This document shows positions 1 to 5,978 of a stretch of 14,026 nucleotides of DNA, piece by piece; within the stretch, counting starts at the first letter, position 1; every line of letters starts with the position of its first letter. The position numbers were made by a program, and so were the translations under genes. The notes below the pieces were generated by a model. That model searched no databases, was not told where the DNA came from, and worked only from the letters and a program-made list of their open reading frames with translations. This stretch comes from Nitriliruptoraceae bacterium. GTDB taxonomy: Bacteria > Actinomycetota > Nitriliruptoria > Nitriliruptorales > Nitriliruptoraceae. The DNA lies in contig SKLC01000070.1 in the NCBI GenBank assembly GCA_007123425.1, positions 1 through 14,026 of the forward strand, written 5' to 3'.

Positions 1-1279
1 GGACCAGGCGCCCGCCATCCCGTCCGAGCAGGGGCCCTCCCAGCCGCCGGGCGTGCGCGATCAACTGGCGCACGCACCGGCCGGGGCGGTCCGGGAGGCC
101 ACCACCGCGCGGCACGACACGATGCCGCCGCACGCGCACCCCGACGGCTACGAACCGCTGCAGGCGCCGGGCCGACCGGCCGGGCCCACGGTCTCGATGC
201 CCGAGCAGCACCGCCGGCCTCCCTCGGAGGAGGTCGAGCCCGACACGCAGCTCAACCCCAAGTACTCCTTCGACGACTTCGTCATCGGCTCCTCGAACCG
301 CTTCGCGCACGCGGCCGCGGTCGCCGTGTCCGAAGCCCCGGCGAAGTCCTACAACCCGCTGTTCATCTACGGCGGCGCGGGGCTGGGAAAGACCCACCTG
401 CTGCACGCCATCGGCCACTACGTGCGCAACCTCTACCCGCGCCTGAGCGTGCGCTACATCACCACCGAGCAGTTCACCAACGAGTTCATCAACGCGATCC
501 GCGACGACCGCATCACCTCGTTCCAGCGCACCTACCGCCAGACCGACGTGCTGCTGATCGACGACATCCAGTTCCTCGAGCAGAAGGAGCGCACGCAGGA
601 GGAGTTCTTCCACACCTTCAACGCGCTCCACAACGCCGAGAAGCAGATCGTCATCTCCAGCGACCGTCCCCCCAAGCAGATCGCCCAGCTCGAGGACCGG
701 CTGCGCAGCCGCTTCGAGTGGGGGCTGATGACCGACGTCCAGCCCCCGGACCTCGAGACCCGCATCGCCATCCTGCGCAAGAAGGCCGAGGCGGACCGGC
801 TCGGGGTCTCGCCCGAGGTGCTCGAGCTGATCGCCTCCAAGATCCACTCCAACATCCGCGAGCTCGAGGGCGCGCTCATCCGGGTCTCGGCCTTCGCCAG
901 CCTCCAGCAGGCCTCGCCGGACTCGGACATGGCCGAGATGGTCCTCAAGGACCTCTTCCCCGACGACCGCGAGCAGGAGGTGGGCGTCCAGCTCATCCTC
1001 GACGAGGTCGCCGACTACTTCTCGCTGACCGTCGAGGACCTCTGCTCGCCCTCACGCAGCCGCCAGCTGGTCACCGCGCGCCAGATCGCGATGTATCTCA
1101 CGCGCGAGCTCACCGAGCTCTCGCTGCCCCGCATCGGCAAGGCCTTCGGGGGTCGTGACCACACCACGGTGATGCACGCCAAGTCCAAGATCGCCGGCCT
1201 GATGCAGGAACGTCGCTCCATCTACGACCAGGTCCAGGAGCTGACCAACCGCATCAAGACCCGCGCCCGGTCCGCGTGA
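1..1279 (+). CDS. dnaA: Chromosomal replication initiator DnaA (5' end missing)
   Basis: DnaA is the AAA+ ATPase that binds DnaA boxes and melts oriC. The frame (first full codon at 2) is open to the left edge, so about 425 residues are visible and N-terminal domain I (DnaA-DnaA and helicase contacts) is off-window. The GTG at 53 is not the real start. About 85 Pro/Ala/Glu-rich residues form linker domain II. Domain III begins near LNPKYSFDDFVIG. Walker A GGAGLGKT is at 371-394, Walker B LLIDD at 551-565, and the RLRSRFEWGL segment with the arginine-finger region at 698-727. Domain IV carries the box-binding helix-turn-helix with the signature GRDHTTVMHA, whose DHTTV lies at 1157-1171. The stop is TGA at 1277-1279 and the origin lies immediately downstream. 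Identity is certain; only the 5' end is unknown. Confidence 0.98.
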   Translation, partial: DQAPAIPSEQGPSQPPGVRDQLAHAPAGAVREATTARHDTMPPHAHPDGYEPLQAPGRPAGPTVSMPEQHRRPPSEEVEPDTQLNPKYSFDDFVIGSSNRFAHAAAVAVSEAPAKSYNPLFIYGGAGLGKTHLLHAIGHYVRNLYPRLSVRYITTEQFTNEFINAIRDDRITSFQRTYRQTDVLLIDDIQFLEQKERTQEEFFHTFNALHNAEKQIVISSDRPPKQIAQLEDRLRSRFEWGLMTDVQPPDLETRIAILRKKAEADRLGVSPEVLELIASKIHSNIRELEGALIRVSAFASLQQASPDSDMAEMVLKDLFPDDREQEVGVQLILDEVADYFSLTVEDLCSPSRSRQLVTARQIAMYLTRELTELSLPRIGKAFGGRDHTTVMHAKSKIAGLMQERRSIYDQVQELTNRIKTRARSA

Positions 1280-1322
1280 GCACGCGTCGCCCCCGTCGCC
1301 ATCCACACTTTCCACACCCACG

Positions 1323-1331
1323 TGTGGACAA
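1323..1331 (-). promoter_or_regulatory. DnaA box, exact TTGTCCACA
   Basis: The plus strand reads TGTGGACAA, the exact reverse complement of the actinobacterial consensus TTGTCCACA. It is the strongest box in the origin and sits at the dnaA-proximal end of the phased array. Confidence 0.88.
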
Positions 1332-1333
1332 CC

Positions 1334-1496
1334 GGTGGACGACCCGGTGCACGAGCCGTGGACGAGCCGTGGACACCCGAGCCGAGGTGGTGGACACAGC
1401 CGGCGCGACCGTGGACGATGCACGCCCCCTCGGGGCCGGTGACGACCTCGTGCCACCCACAGCCCCGTGGACGAGCGGTGGACCGCAGGTGGATGA
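1334..1496 (-). repeat. Array of eight weaker phased DnaA-box-like motifs
   Basis: Eight nonamers with a GTGGAC or GTGGAT core lie in the same orientation at 1334, 1357, 1368, 1389, 1410, 1466, 1477 and 1488. The variant CGTGGACGA (TCGTCCACG on the other strand) occurs three times (1357, 1410, 1466). Each differs from the consensus at about two positions, usually the first and the eighth or ninth. Counting from the strong box at 1323, the steps are 11, 23, 11, 21, 21, 56, 11 and 11 bp, close to whole helical turns. Confidence 0.7.
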
Positions 1497-1538
1497 CCGC
1501 GCGCCTCGGTGGAGGTACAGCCATGTGATTCGGTTCGC

Positions 1539-1547
1539 TGTGGACCA
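1539..1547 (-). promoter_or_regulatory. DnaA box, one mismatch
   Basis: The plus strand reads TGTGGACCA, one change from TGTGGACAA. It lies between the phased array and the AT-richer stretch. Confidence 0.7.
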
Positions 1548-1611
1548 GCCGCCGTGTCGCCCACAGTCGGTCCACCGCCCGGATACCGCTGGTGACCTGC
1601 GAGGATGCGGG

Positions 1612-1620
1612 TTCTCCACG
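1612..1620 (+). promoter_or_regulatory. DnaA box, one mismatch
   Basis: TTCTCCACG matches TTNTCCACA except for the last base. It is in the opposite orientation to the main array, next to GAGTCCACA (1621-1629) and just before the AT-richer stretch. Confidence 0.6.
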
Positions 1621-1631
1621 GAGTCCACAGG

Positions 1632-1680
1632 CCCTATGACTACCACGAGATAAAGATGTCCAAGCATGATCAGTCATCTG
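1632..1680. other. Candidate DNA unwinding element
   Basis: This is the most A+T-rich stretch of the origin gap, including GATAAAGAT (1649-1657) and CATGATCAG (1667-1675). It lies between DnaA-box-like sites at 1612-1629 and 1684-1692. The same stretch must also hold the dnaN promoter. TATGAC at 1635-1640 is a weak -10 candidate without a convincing -35. The call rests on composition and position. Confidence 0.5.
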
Positions 1681-1683
1681 CGG

Positions 1684-1692
1684 TGTGGATGA
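1684..1692 (-). promoter_or_regulatory. DnaA box, one mismatch, just upstream of dnaN
   Basis: The plus strand reads TGTGGATGA, one change from TGTGGATAA. It ends 5 bp before the dnaN ribosome binding site, so DnaA bound here could affect dnaN expression as well as origin melting. Confidence 0.6.
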
Positions 1693-1697
1693 CGAAC

Positions 1698-1703
1698 AGG
1701 AGG
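1698..1703 (+). promoter_or_regulatory. Ribosome binding site fixing the dnaN start
   Basis: A perfect AGGAGG lies 8 bp before the GTG at 1712. It decides for this start over the in-frame GTG at 1685, which sits inside a DnaA box and has no binding site. Confidence 0.85.
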
Positions 1704-1711
1704 AACCCCAC

Positions 1712-2827
1712 GTGAAGCTGCGTGCCGAGCGCACCGAGTTCGCCGACGCCGTGGCCTGGGCCACGCGCACCGTCGGGGCACGAGTGACGCTGCCTGCCCT
1801 GTCGGGGATCCTCCTCGAGGCCGACGAGGGTCGCCTCACCGCGCGTGCCACCGACCTCGAGGTCGCTGCCGAGATCTCGCTGCCGGTCCAGATCGACGAG
1901 CCCGGCCGGGTCCTGCTGCCCGGTCGCCTGCTCTCGCAGCTGGTGGCGAAGTTCCCCGACGCGCCCGTGGAGATCAGCGGCGAGCCCGACCGGGTGGAGA
2001 TCTCCTGCGGCCGCGCGACCTTCCACGTGCGCGGCATGCCGGTCGAGGACTTCCCCGCCCTGCCCGAGCCCGGCGAGGATGCCGCGCAGGGCGTCGTGCG
2101 CGCAGACGCCTTCGCGCGCCTGGTCGCCCAGGTGGCCCGGGCGGCCTCCAGCGACGAGGCCCGCCCGGTGCTCACCGGCGTCAACCTCGAGGCCAGCGAG
2201 GGCACCCTGACGGCCGCGGCGACCGACAGCTACCGCCTCGCGGTGCGCTCGCTGGCGTGGGAGCAGCACGTGGAGGGCACCGCGCTGGTGCCCTCGCGCG
2301 CGCTGCAGGAGGCCGCCAAGGCCGCCACCGAGACCGGCGGGTCGATCACCGTGGCCCTCGAGGAGGGCCAGGTGTCGTTCCTGTTCGGCGACCGACGCCT
2401 GACCACCCGCCTGATCGAGGGCAGCTTCCCCAACTACCGCGCGCTGCTGCCCGACGCCTTCGAGACCTCCGTGGTCGTCGACCGCGCGGCGCTCGTCGAG
2501 GCGCTGCAGCGCGTCTCGGTGGTCGCGATGGGCCAGGCCAACACGCCGGTGTCGCTGACCTTCGGGGACGGCACGGTCGACCTGCAGGCCACCAGCCAGG
2601 AGGTCGGCGACGCGGCCGAGGCGCTGCCCGCCGAGATCGACGGCGAAGGGCTCACGATCGCCTTCAACCCGGCGTTCGTGCTCGCTGGCCTGGAGGCGAC
2701 CGGCACGGAGCGGATCCGCATCGAGCTGCGCGACGGCCTCAAGCCCGCGGTGCTGCGGCCCCACGCGGAGGGCGACGACCCGGTCGACGACCTCACGTAC
2801 CTGCTGATGCCGATGCGCGTCAGCTAG
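1712..2827 (+). CDS. dnaN: DNA polymerase III beta subunit (sliding clamp)
   Basis: The beta clamp is a ring-shaped homodimer that tethers the replicative polymerase and many repair proteins to DNA. The product is 371 residues, the usual length for three clamp domains. It starts MKLRAERTEFADAVAWA, has the typical early ALSGILLEA stretch, contains RLIEGSFPNY in the central domain, and ends TYLLMPMRVS, close to the family's YLLMPMR(L/I) terminus that forms the client-binding pocket. Start GTG 1712 is chosen for the perfect upstream AGGAGG. It lies between oriC and recF, and the 76-bp gap to recF has no obvious terminator, so co-transcription is likely. Nothing in the sequence is unusual. Confidence 0.98.
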   Translation: MKLRAERTEFADAVAWATRTVGARVTLPALSGILLEADEGRLTARATDLEVAAEISLPVQIDEPGRVLLPGRLLSQLVAKFPDAPVEISGEPDRVEISCGRATFHVRGMPVEDFPALPEPGEDAAQGVVRADAFARLVAQVARAASSDEARPVLTGVNLEASEGTLTAAATDSYRLAVRSLAWEQHVEGTALVPSRALQEAAKAATETGGSITVALEEGQVSFLFGDRRLTTRLIEGSFPNYRALLPDAFETSVVVDRAALVEALQRVSVVAMGQANTPVSLTFGDGTVDLQATSQEVGDAAEALPAEIDGEGLTIAFNPAFVLAGLEATGTERIRIELRDGLKPAVLRPHAEGDDPVDDLTYLLMPMRVS

Positions 2828-2903
2828 CCCTGCGGCAGCGGTGGCCGAGCCGGGACACGGGCAGACGGCGACGCGCGACGGGCGAGGTGAAAGGGCACCA
2901 GCG

Positions 2904-4070
2904 GTGTGGCTGCGACGCCTCGAGCTGATCGACGTGCGGTCCTACGCCCACGCCGAGGTGGAGCTCGCGCCCGGGGTGACCGTGCTGGTGGGCAAGAACG
3001 CCCAGGGCAAGACCAACCTGCTCGAGGCGGTCCAGCGTGCCGCGACCGGCTCCTCGCACCGGGTGGCGGGCGACCAGGCCCTGGTGCGGGCGGGCGCCGA
3101 GCTGGGCGTGATCCGCTGTGAGGCCACCACCGACGAGGGCCGGCGGCGCACCCTGGAGATCGAGATCGGCGGGGGCCGTCGGCGCCACCGGGTCGACGGC
3201 CAGGACGTGCGCCGGGTGGCCGACACCCTCGGGGTGCTGCGCGTGGTGCTCTTCGCCCCCGAGGACGTCGGGATCGTGCGCGGCGACCCGGGCGACCGGC
3301 GCCGGTTCCTCGACGAGGTGCTCGCCCAGCGCCGCCCCGCCTTCGGTGCCGCACGGGGTGAGTACGACCGGGTGCTGCGCCAGCGGAACCAGCTGCTCAA
3401 GCAGGCGCGGACGCTGCACGGCTCGGCCCGCGAGGCCGCCACCGCGACCCTGGGGGCCTGGACCCAGCAGCTCGTCGAGCACGGCGCGCAGATCACCGCC
3501 GCGCGCATCGCCGCGGTGCGGGCGCTGGCCGGCCCCGTCGACCGCTTCTACCGTCAGCTGGCAGACCGACCCGAGCCCGTGGAGCTCACCTACCGCGCGG
3601 CGACCGGCCGCGTCGTCGTCGGCTCCGAGGGTGGCGGGATCCCCGAGCCCGGCCCCATCGCCGAGGAGCTGGCCGCCGCGCTGGCCGACCGTGCCGAGGA
3701 CGAGCTCGCCCGCGGCATGACGCTGGCCGGCCCCCACCGCGACGATGTGGAGCTGACCATCGGCGCGCTGCCGGCCCGCACCCACGCCAGCCACGGCGAG
3801 GTCTGGTCGCTGGCCCTGGCGCTCAAGCTGGCGACCGAGGAGATCCTGGGCGAGGTCGGCGACCGGCCGGTGGTGCTGCTCGACGACGTGTTCGCGGAGC
3901 TCGACACGACCCGTCGCCAACGGCTGGCCTCGGCCTGCGAGCGCTTCGACCAGGTGCTGGTCACCGCTGCGGTCGAGGAGGACGTGCCCCTGGCCGGCAC
4001 CCGGCTGGACGTGTGGATCAGCGAGGGTGTCAGCGCCGTGGTGCCCCGCGACGACGCGGGCGCGGCATGA
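2904..4070 (+). CDS. recF: DNA replication and repair protein RecF
   Basis: RecF is an SMC/Rad50-like ATPase that works with RecO and RecR to load RecA at single-strand gaps. The product from GTG 2904 has 388 residues and begins MWLRRLELIDVRSYAHAEVE, the usual RecF opening. Walker A GKNAQGKT is at residues 30-37, the ABC-type signature region SHGE at about 296-299, and Walker B VVLLDD ends at D327-D328, followed by VFAELD. GAAAGGG at 2889-2895 lies 8 bp upstream. An earlier in-frame GTG at 2841 would add 21 Gly/Arg-rich residues not typical of the family, so it was rejected. The stop overlaps the next start as ATGA, indicating translational coupling to dciA. Confidence 0.97.
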   Translation: MWLRRLELIDVRSYAHAEVELAPGVTVLVGKNAQGKTNLLEAVQRAATGSSHRVAGDQALVRAGAELGVIRCEATTDEGRRRTLEIEIGGGRRRHRVDGQDVRRVADTLGVLRVVLFAPEDVGIVRGDPGDRRRFLDEVLAQRRPAFGAARGEYDRVLRQRNQLLKQARTLHGSAREAATATLGAWTQQLVEHGAQITAARIAAVRALAGPVDRFYRQLADRPEPVELTYRAATGRVVVGSEGGGIPEPGPIAEELAAALADRAEDELARGMTLAGPHRDDVELTIGALPARTHASHGEVWSLALALKLATEEILGEVGDRPVVLLDDVFAELDTTRRQRLASACERFDQVLVTAAVEEDVPLAGTRLDVWISEGVSAVVPRDDAGAA

Positions 4071-4591
4071 GCCGGCAACGGGGACCGCGCGACGCCCGCC
4101 CCGACCCCCGTCGGGCGGGCCAGCTCGATCGTGACGAGGCCGTCTACGCCCGAAAGCGGGCCGCCCAGGCCCGCCAGCGCGCCAAGCGCGACCGGGCGGA
4201 CTACGACCCCGGCCCCCCGTCCGACGATGACTGGACGGTCCCCGACGAGGACACCGACGGGGTGCACCGGATCAGCCGCCCCACCCCGATCGGCGACAGC
4301 GTCGACGCGTTCCTCCGGCGGCGCGGCTGGAGCGAGCGGCTGCGGGCCGCCACCGCCTGGCACCGGTGGGCCGACATGGTCGGCGAGGACCTCGCCCAGC
4401 ACTGCGAGCCCGTGCGCCTGGCGGGCGGCACGCTGGTCGTGCGCACCGAGAGCCAGGTGTGGGCCACCCAGCTGCGCTACGTGCTGCCGCAGCTGCGCGC
4501 GAAGGTCGAGGACGTCCTGGGCCCGGGCACGGTGCGCGACGTGCGGCTCGTCGTCGGCCCACTGGAGGGCCGGGAGCATCCGGAGCGGTGA
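4067..4591 (+). CDS. dciA: DUF721 protein, DciA-type helicase operator
   Basis: Proteins of the DUF721/DciA family act in loading or operating the replicative helicase DnaB in bacteria that lack DnaC or DnaI. The M. tuberculosis relative is the gene just after recF. Here 174 residues start at ATG 4067, overlapping the recF stop by 4 bp. The first 75 or so residues are a charged, Arg/Ala- and Asp-rich, probably disordered tail. The DUF721 domain spans about 78-168, with WHRWADMVG (98-106), a beta-hairpin segment GGTLVVRTESQVWATQL (120-136), and the LRAKVEDVLGPGTVRDVRLVVG end. Family assignment rests on these motifs and position. The helicase role is taken from family knowledge. Confidence 0.88.
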   Translation: MSRQRGPRDARPDPRRAGQLDRDEAVYARKRAAQARQRAKRDRADYDPGPPSDDDWTVPDEDTDGVHRISRPTPIGDSVDAFLRRRGWSERLRAATAWHRWADMVGEDLAQHCEPVRLAGGTLVVRTESQVWATQLRYVLPQLRAKVEDVLGPGTVRDVRLVVGPLEGREHPER

Positions 4592-4627
4592 CCCTCGTCC
4601 TCGGCGCTCACGGCGTGCTCGGTGCCG

Positions 4628-4633
4628 TACCCT
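4628..4633 (+). promoter_or_regulatory. Candidate -10 element for the thiol-oxidoreductase operon
   Basis: TACCCT fits the actinobacterial TANNNT -10 pattern. No clear -35 is seen. It lies in the 154-bp gap between dciA and the dsbB-like gene and would leave a leader of about 105 nt. The same hexamer appears at a comparable place before the minus-strand membrane-protein operon (10654-10659). Confidence 0.3.
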
Positions 4634-4653
4634 CGGCGTCTCGAAGCTCCGGC

Positions 4654-4682
4654 CGCCGGCGAGTGGGATGGTGCCGCCGGCG
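4654..4682 (+). repeat. Paired palindromic octamers able to form a hairpin
   Basis: CGCCGGCG occurs at 4654-4661 and 4675-4682, inside a longer repeated GCCGCCGGCG. The octamer is its own reverse complement, so the copies can pair as an 8-bp stem with a 13-nt loop. No T-tract follows. It could end the dciA transcript or structure the leader of the next operon. I recognise no riboswitch class here. Confidence 0.4.
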
Positions 4683-4745
4683 CGGTGACGCCCGTGGCGC
4701 GGCGAGCCGGCAGCCGTGCCCGAACCCGACGAGCAGGGGTGCGCG

Positions 4746-5258
4746 GTGATCGATGTCGTCGACCGGCTCGCCGGGCTGCTCACCATCGTCGCGATCGTGA
4801 TCGCGGTCGCGACACTGGTGCTGCTGGTGCGGGGGCGCGTGCCCTCGTGGCTGCGCGACGAGATCGCCCTGCCCGTGGCCACCGCAGTGGCGACCGTGGC
4901 CACCCTCGGCTCGCTGTGGATGTCCGAGGTCGCCGGCTACCCGCCGTGCATCCTGTGCTGGTATCAGCGCATCGCGATGTACCCGCTGGTGGTGGTGCTC
5001 GGGGTGGCGGCCTGGCGCCGCGACGCCCAGGTGTGGCGCACGGCGGTGCCCATCGCGGCGATCGGCAGCGCCATCTCGATCTGGCATCTGGTGATCGAGC
5101 GCAACCCCGCGCTTGGCGGCCCGTGCGACCCCGAGGCACCCTGTGCGGTGCGCTGGGTCGAGGAGTTCGGCGTCTTCACCCTGCCGGCGATGGCGCTGGC
5201 CGGGTTCGCCGCCATCATCGTGCTCAGCCTCGCGGCGCGTCCGACCGCGCGCCGCTGA
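4746..5258 (+). CDS. DsbB/BdbC-type membrane thiol oxidoreductase
   Basis: Members of this family re-oxidise an extracytoplasmic thioredoxin-like partner and pass electrons to quinone, driving disulfide formation. The product has 170 residues. The signature YPPCILCWYQRIAMYPL holds the first cysteine pair (C68, C71) and the second pair is C127 and C133 in GPCDPEAPC. Hydrophobic segments lie at about 9-28, 41-60, 76-91, 99-117 and 144-163. BdbC proteins usually have four, so the first is extra. GTG 4746 is preferred over GTG 4716 because AGGGG (4735-4739) lies 6 bp before it. The tlpA-like gene follows after 25 bp, so the pair is probably one operon and may act together. Confidence 0.88.
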   Translation: MIDVVDRLAGLLTIVAIVIAVATLVLLVRGRVPSWLRDEIALPVATAVATVATLGSLWMSEVAGYPPCILCWYQRIAMYPLVVVLGVAAWRRDAQVWRTAVPIAAIGSAISIWHLVIERNPALGGPCDPEAPCAVRWVEEFGVFTLPAMALAGFAAIIVLSLAARPTARR

Positions 5259-5283
5259 CCTCTTCGACGACAGGATCTGTAGC

Positions 5284-5919
5284 GTGGCCACGACGACTTC
5301 CACCAGCGCGAACCCGCGCCGCATCCTGCTCTACGTCGGGATCGCGCTCGGGGCGGCGCTCCTGCTGTTCGCCGCCTTCGGGCTCGACGACGGCCGCGGC
5401 GACGCGCCCGCCGTCGCCGAGGTGGCCGGCTCCCCCGAGGTGGTCGAGGGCGAGCCCCTGCCGCCGGGCGATGAGCCGGCCGACGACCCGGCGCTGGACG
5501 CCCCGGCCCCGGTCGTCGAGGGCGAGGACTTCGACGGCAACCCGGTCACGATCGGCGACGCCGACGCGGAGCTGATCGTGTTCATGGCCTCCTGGTGCCC
5601 GGCCTGCCAGGCGGAGCTGCCCGAGATGGTCGAGTGGCTGGAGGCGGGCGGCCTGCCCGACGGGGTCGAGCTCACCTCGGTGGCGACCTCCCTGACCGAC
5701 GACCGCCCGAACTGGCCCCCGCAGGACTGGTTCGAGCGGGAGGGCTACGAGCACCCGATCATCGTCGACGACGCCGAGGGCACCATCGCCAACGCGTACG
5801 GGATGACCGCCACGCCGTACTGGGTCGCGCTGCGTGACGGGCAGGTCCAGGGCCGCTTCCCCGGCCAGCTGCCGATGGAGCAGGTCCAGCAGATCGCGGA
5901 GACGCTCGCCGCGCAGTGA
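5284..5919 (+). CDS. Membrane-anchored TlpA/DsbE-like thioredoxin-fold protein
   Basis: This is probably an extracytoplasmic thiol-disulfide oxidoreductase. The 211-residue product has a short basic N-terminus, one membrane segment or uncleaved signal at about 13-33, a low-complexity Pro/Glu/Asp/Ala linker (about 36-80), then a thioredoxin fold. The active site is WCPAC with C105 and C108, and the conserved cis-proline is P178 in MTATPYWV. The CPAC centre fits TlpA/ResA-like enzymes, but redox direction cannot be read from it. GTG 5284 has AGGAT 8 bp upstream; earlier in-frame starts would overlap the preceding gene. Lying 25 bp after the dsbB-like gene, it is a natural candidate partner, since no separate DsbA is visible. 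Confidence 0.88.
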   Translation: MATTTSTSANPRRILLYVGIALGAALLLFAAFGLDDGRGDAPAVAEVAGSPEVVEGEPLPPGDEPADDPALDAPAPVVEGEDFDGNPVTIGDADAELIVFMASWCPACQAELPEMVEWLEAGGLPDGVELTSVATSLTDDRPNWPPQDWFEREGYEHPIIVDDAEGTIANAYGMTATPYWVALRDGQVQGRFPGQLPMEQVQQIAETLAAQ

Positions 5920-5925
5920 CCGGCC

Positions 5926-5961
5926 GGTCGGCGATCCCCTCAGCCGGGGGGATCGCCGACC
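5926..5961. repeat. Perfect 14-bp inverted repeat before the glycosylase gene
   Basis: GGTCGGCGATCCCC (5926-5939) and GGGGATCGCCGACC (5948-5961) are exact reverse complements separated by 8 nt. The structure starts 7 bp after the tlpA-like stop and ends 6 bp before the AGGAGG of the glycosylase gene. It could be a terminator without a T-tract, an operator, or an RNA hairpin affecting translation of the glycosylase. Confidence 0.75.
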
Positions 5962-5967
5962 CGTCGC

Positions 5968-5973
5968 AGGAGG
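5968..5973 (+). promoter_or_regulatory. Ribosome binding site fixing the glycosylase start
   Basis: AGGAGG lies 5 bp before GTG 5979. This places Pro directly after the initiator Met, as the catalytic mechanism of the family requires. Confidence 0.85.
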
Positions 5974-5978
5974 GCGCC

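Larger units (their letters stand above)
1280..1711. other. oriC: Chromosomal replication origin (oriC)
   Basis: A 432-bp non-coding gap lies between dnaA and dnaN, the standard actinobacterial origin position. It is packed with GTGGA(C/T) cores, most read as DnaA boxes on the minus strand. Their left ends are 1323, 1334, 1357, 1368, 1389, 1410, 1466, 1477, 1488, 1539 and 1684. The best is an exact TTGTCCACA at 1323-1331. Plus-strand box-like sites are CTTTCCACA (1308-1316), TTCTCCACG (1612-1620) and GAGTCCACA (1621-1629). The stretch 1649-1680 is about 59 percent A+T by my count, well above its surroundings, and is the best candidate for the unwinding element. Only strand opening or start-site mapping would prove function, but position and box density are strong evidence. 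Confidence 0.88.

Noticed and set aside
53..1279. GTG at 53 as the start of dnaA
   Set aside because: The frame is open to the left edge, and a start here would lack the whole of domain I; it is an internal codon.
1276..1667. Open frames on both strands within the dnaA-dnaN gap
   Set aside because: They are made of repeated DnaA-box sequence translated as WTT/VDD-type runs, have no ribosome binding site, and coincide with the origin.
1685..1711. GTG at 1685 as the dnaN start
   Set aside because: It lies in a DnaA box and lacks a binding site, whereas GTG 1712 has a perfect AGGAGG and gives the family N-terminus.
2841..2903. GTG at 2841 as the recF start
   Set aside because: The extra 21 residues are not typical of RecF; GTG 2904 has a binding site and gives the conserved N-terminus.
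4592..4745. A riboswitch or small RNA in the leader of the dsbB-like gene
   Set aside because: I looked for cobalamin, TPP, SAM, FMN, glycine and c-di-AMP signatures and found none; only the GC-rich hairpin at 4654-4682 is supported.
5916..5978. GTG at 5916 (overlapping the tlpA-like stop) as the glycosylase start
   Set aside because: It would put 21 residues before the catalytic proline, which must follow the initiator Met, and would translate through the 14-bp inverted repeat.
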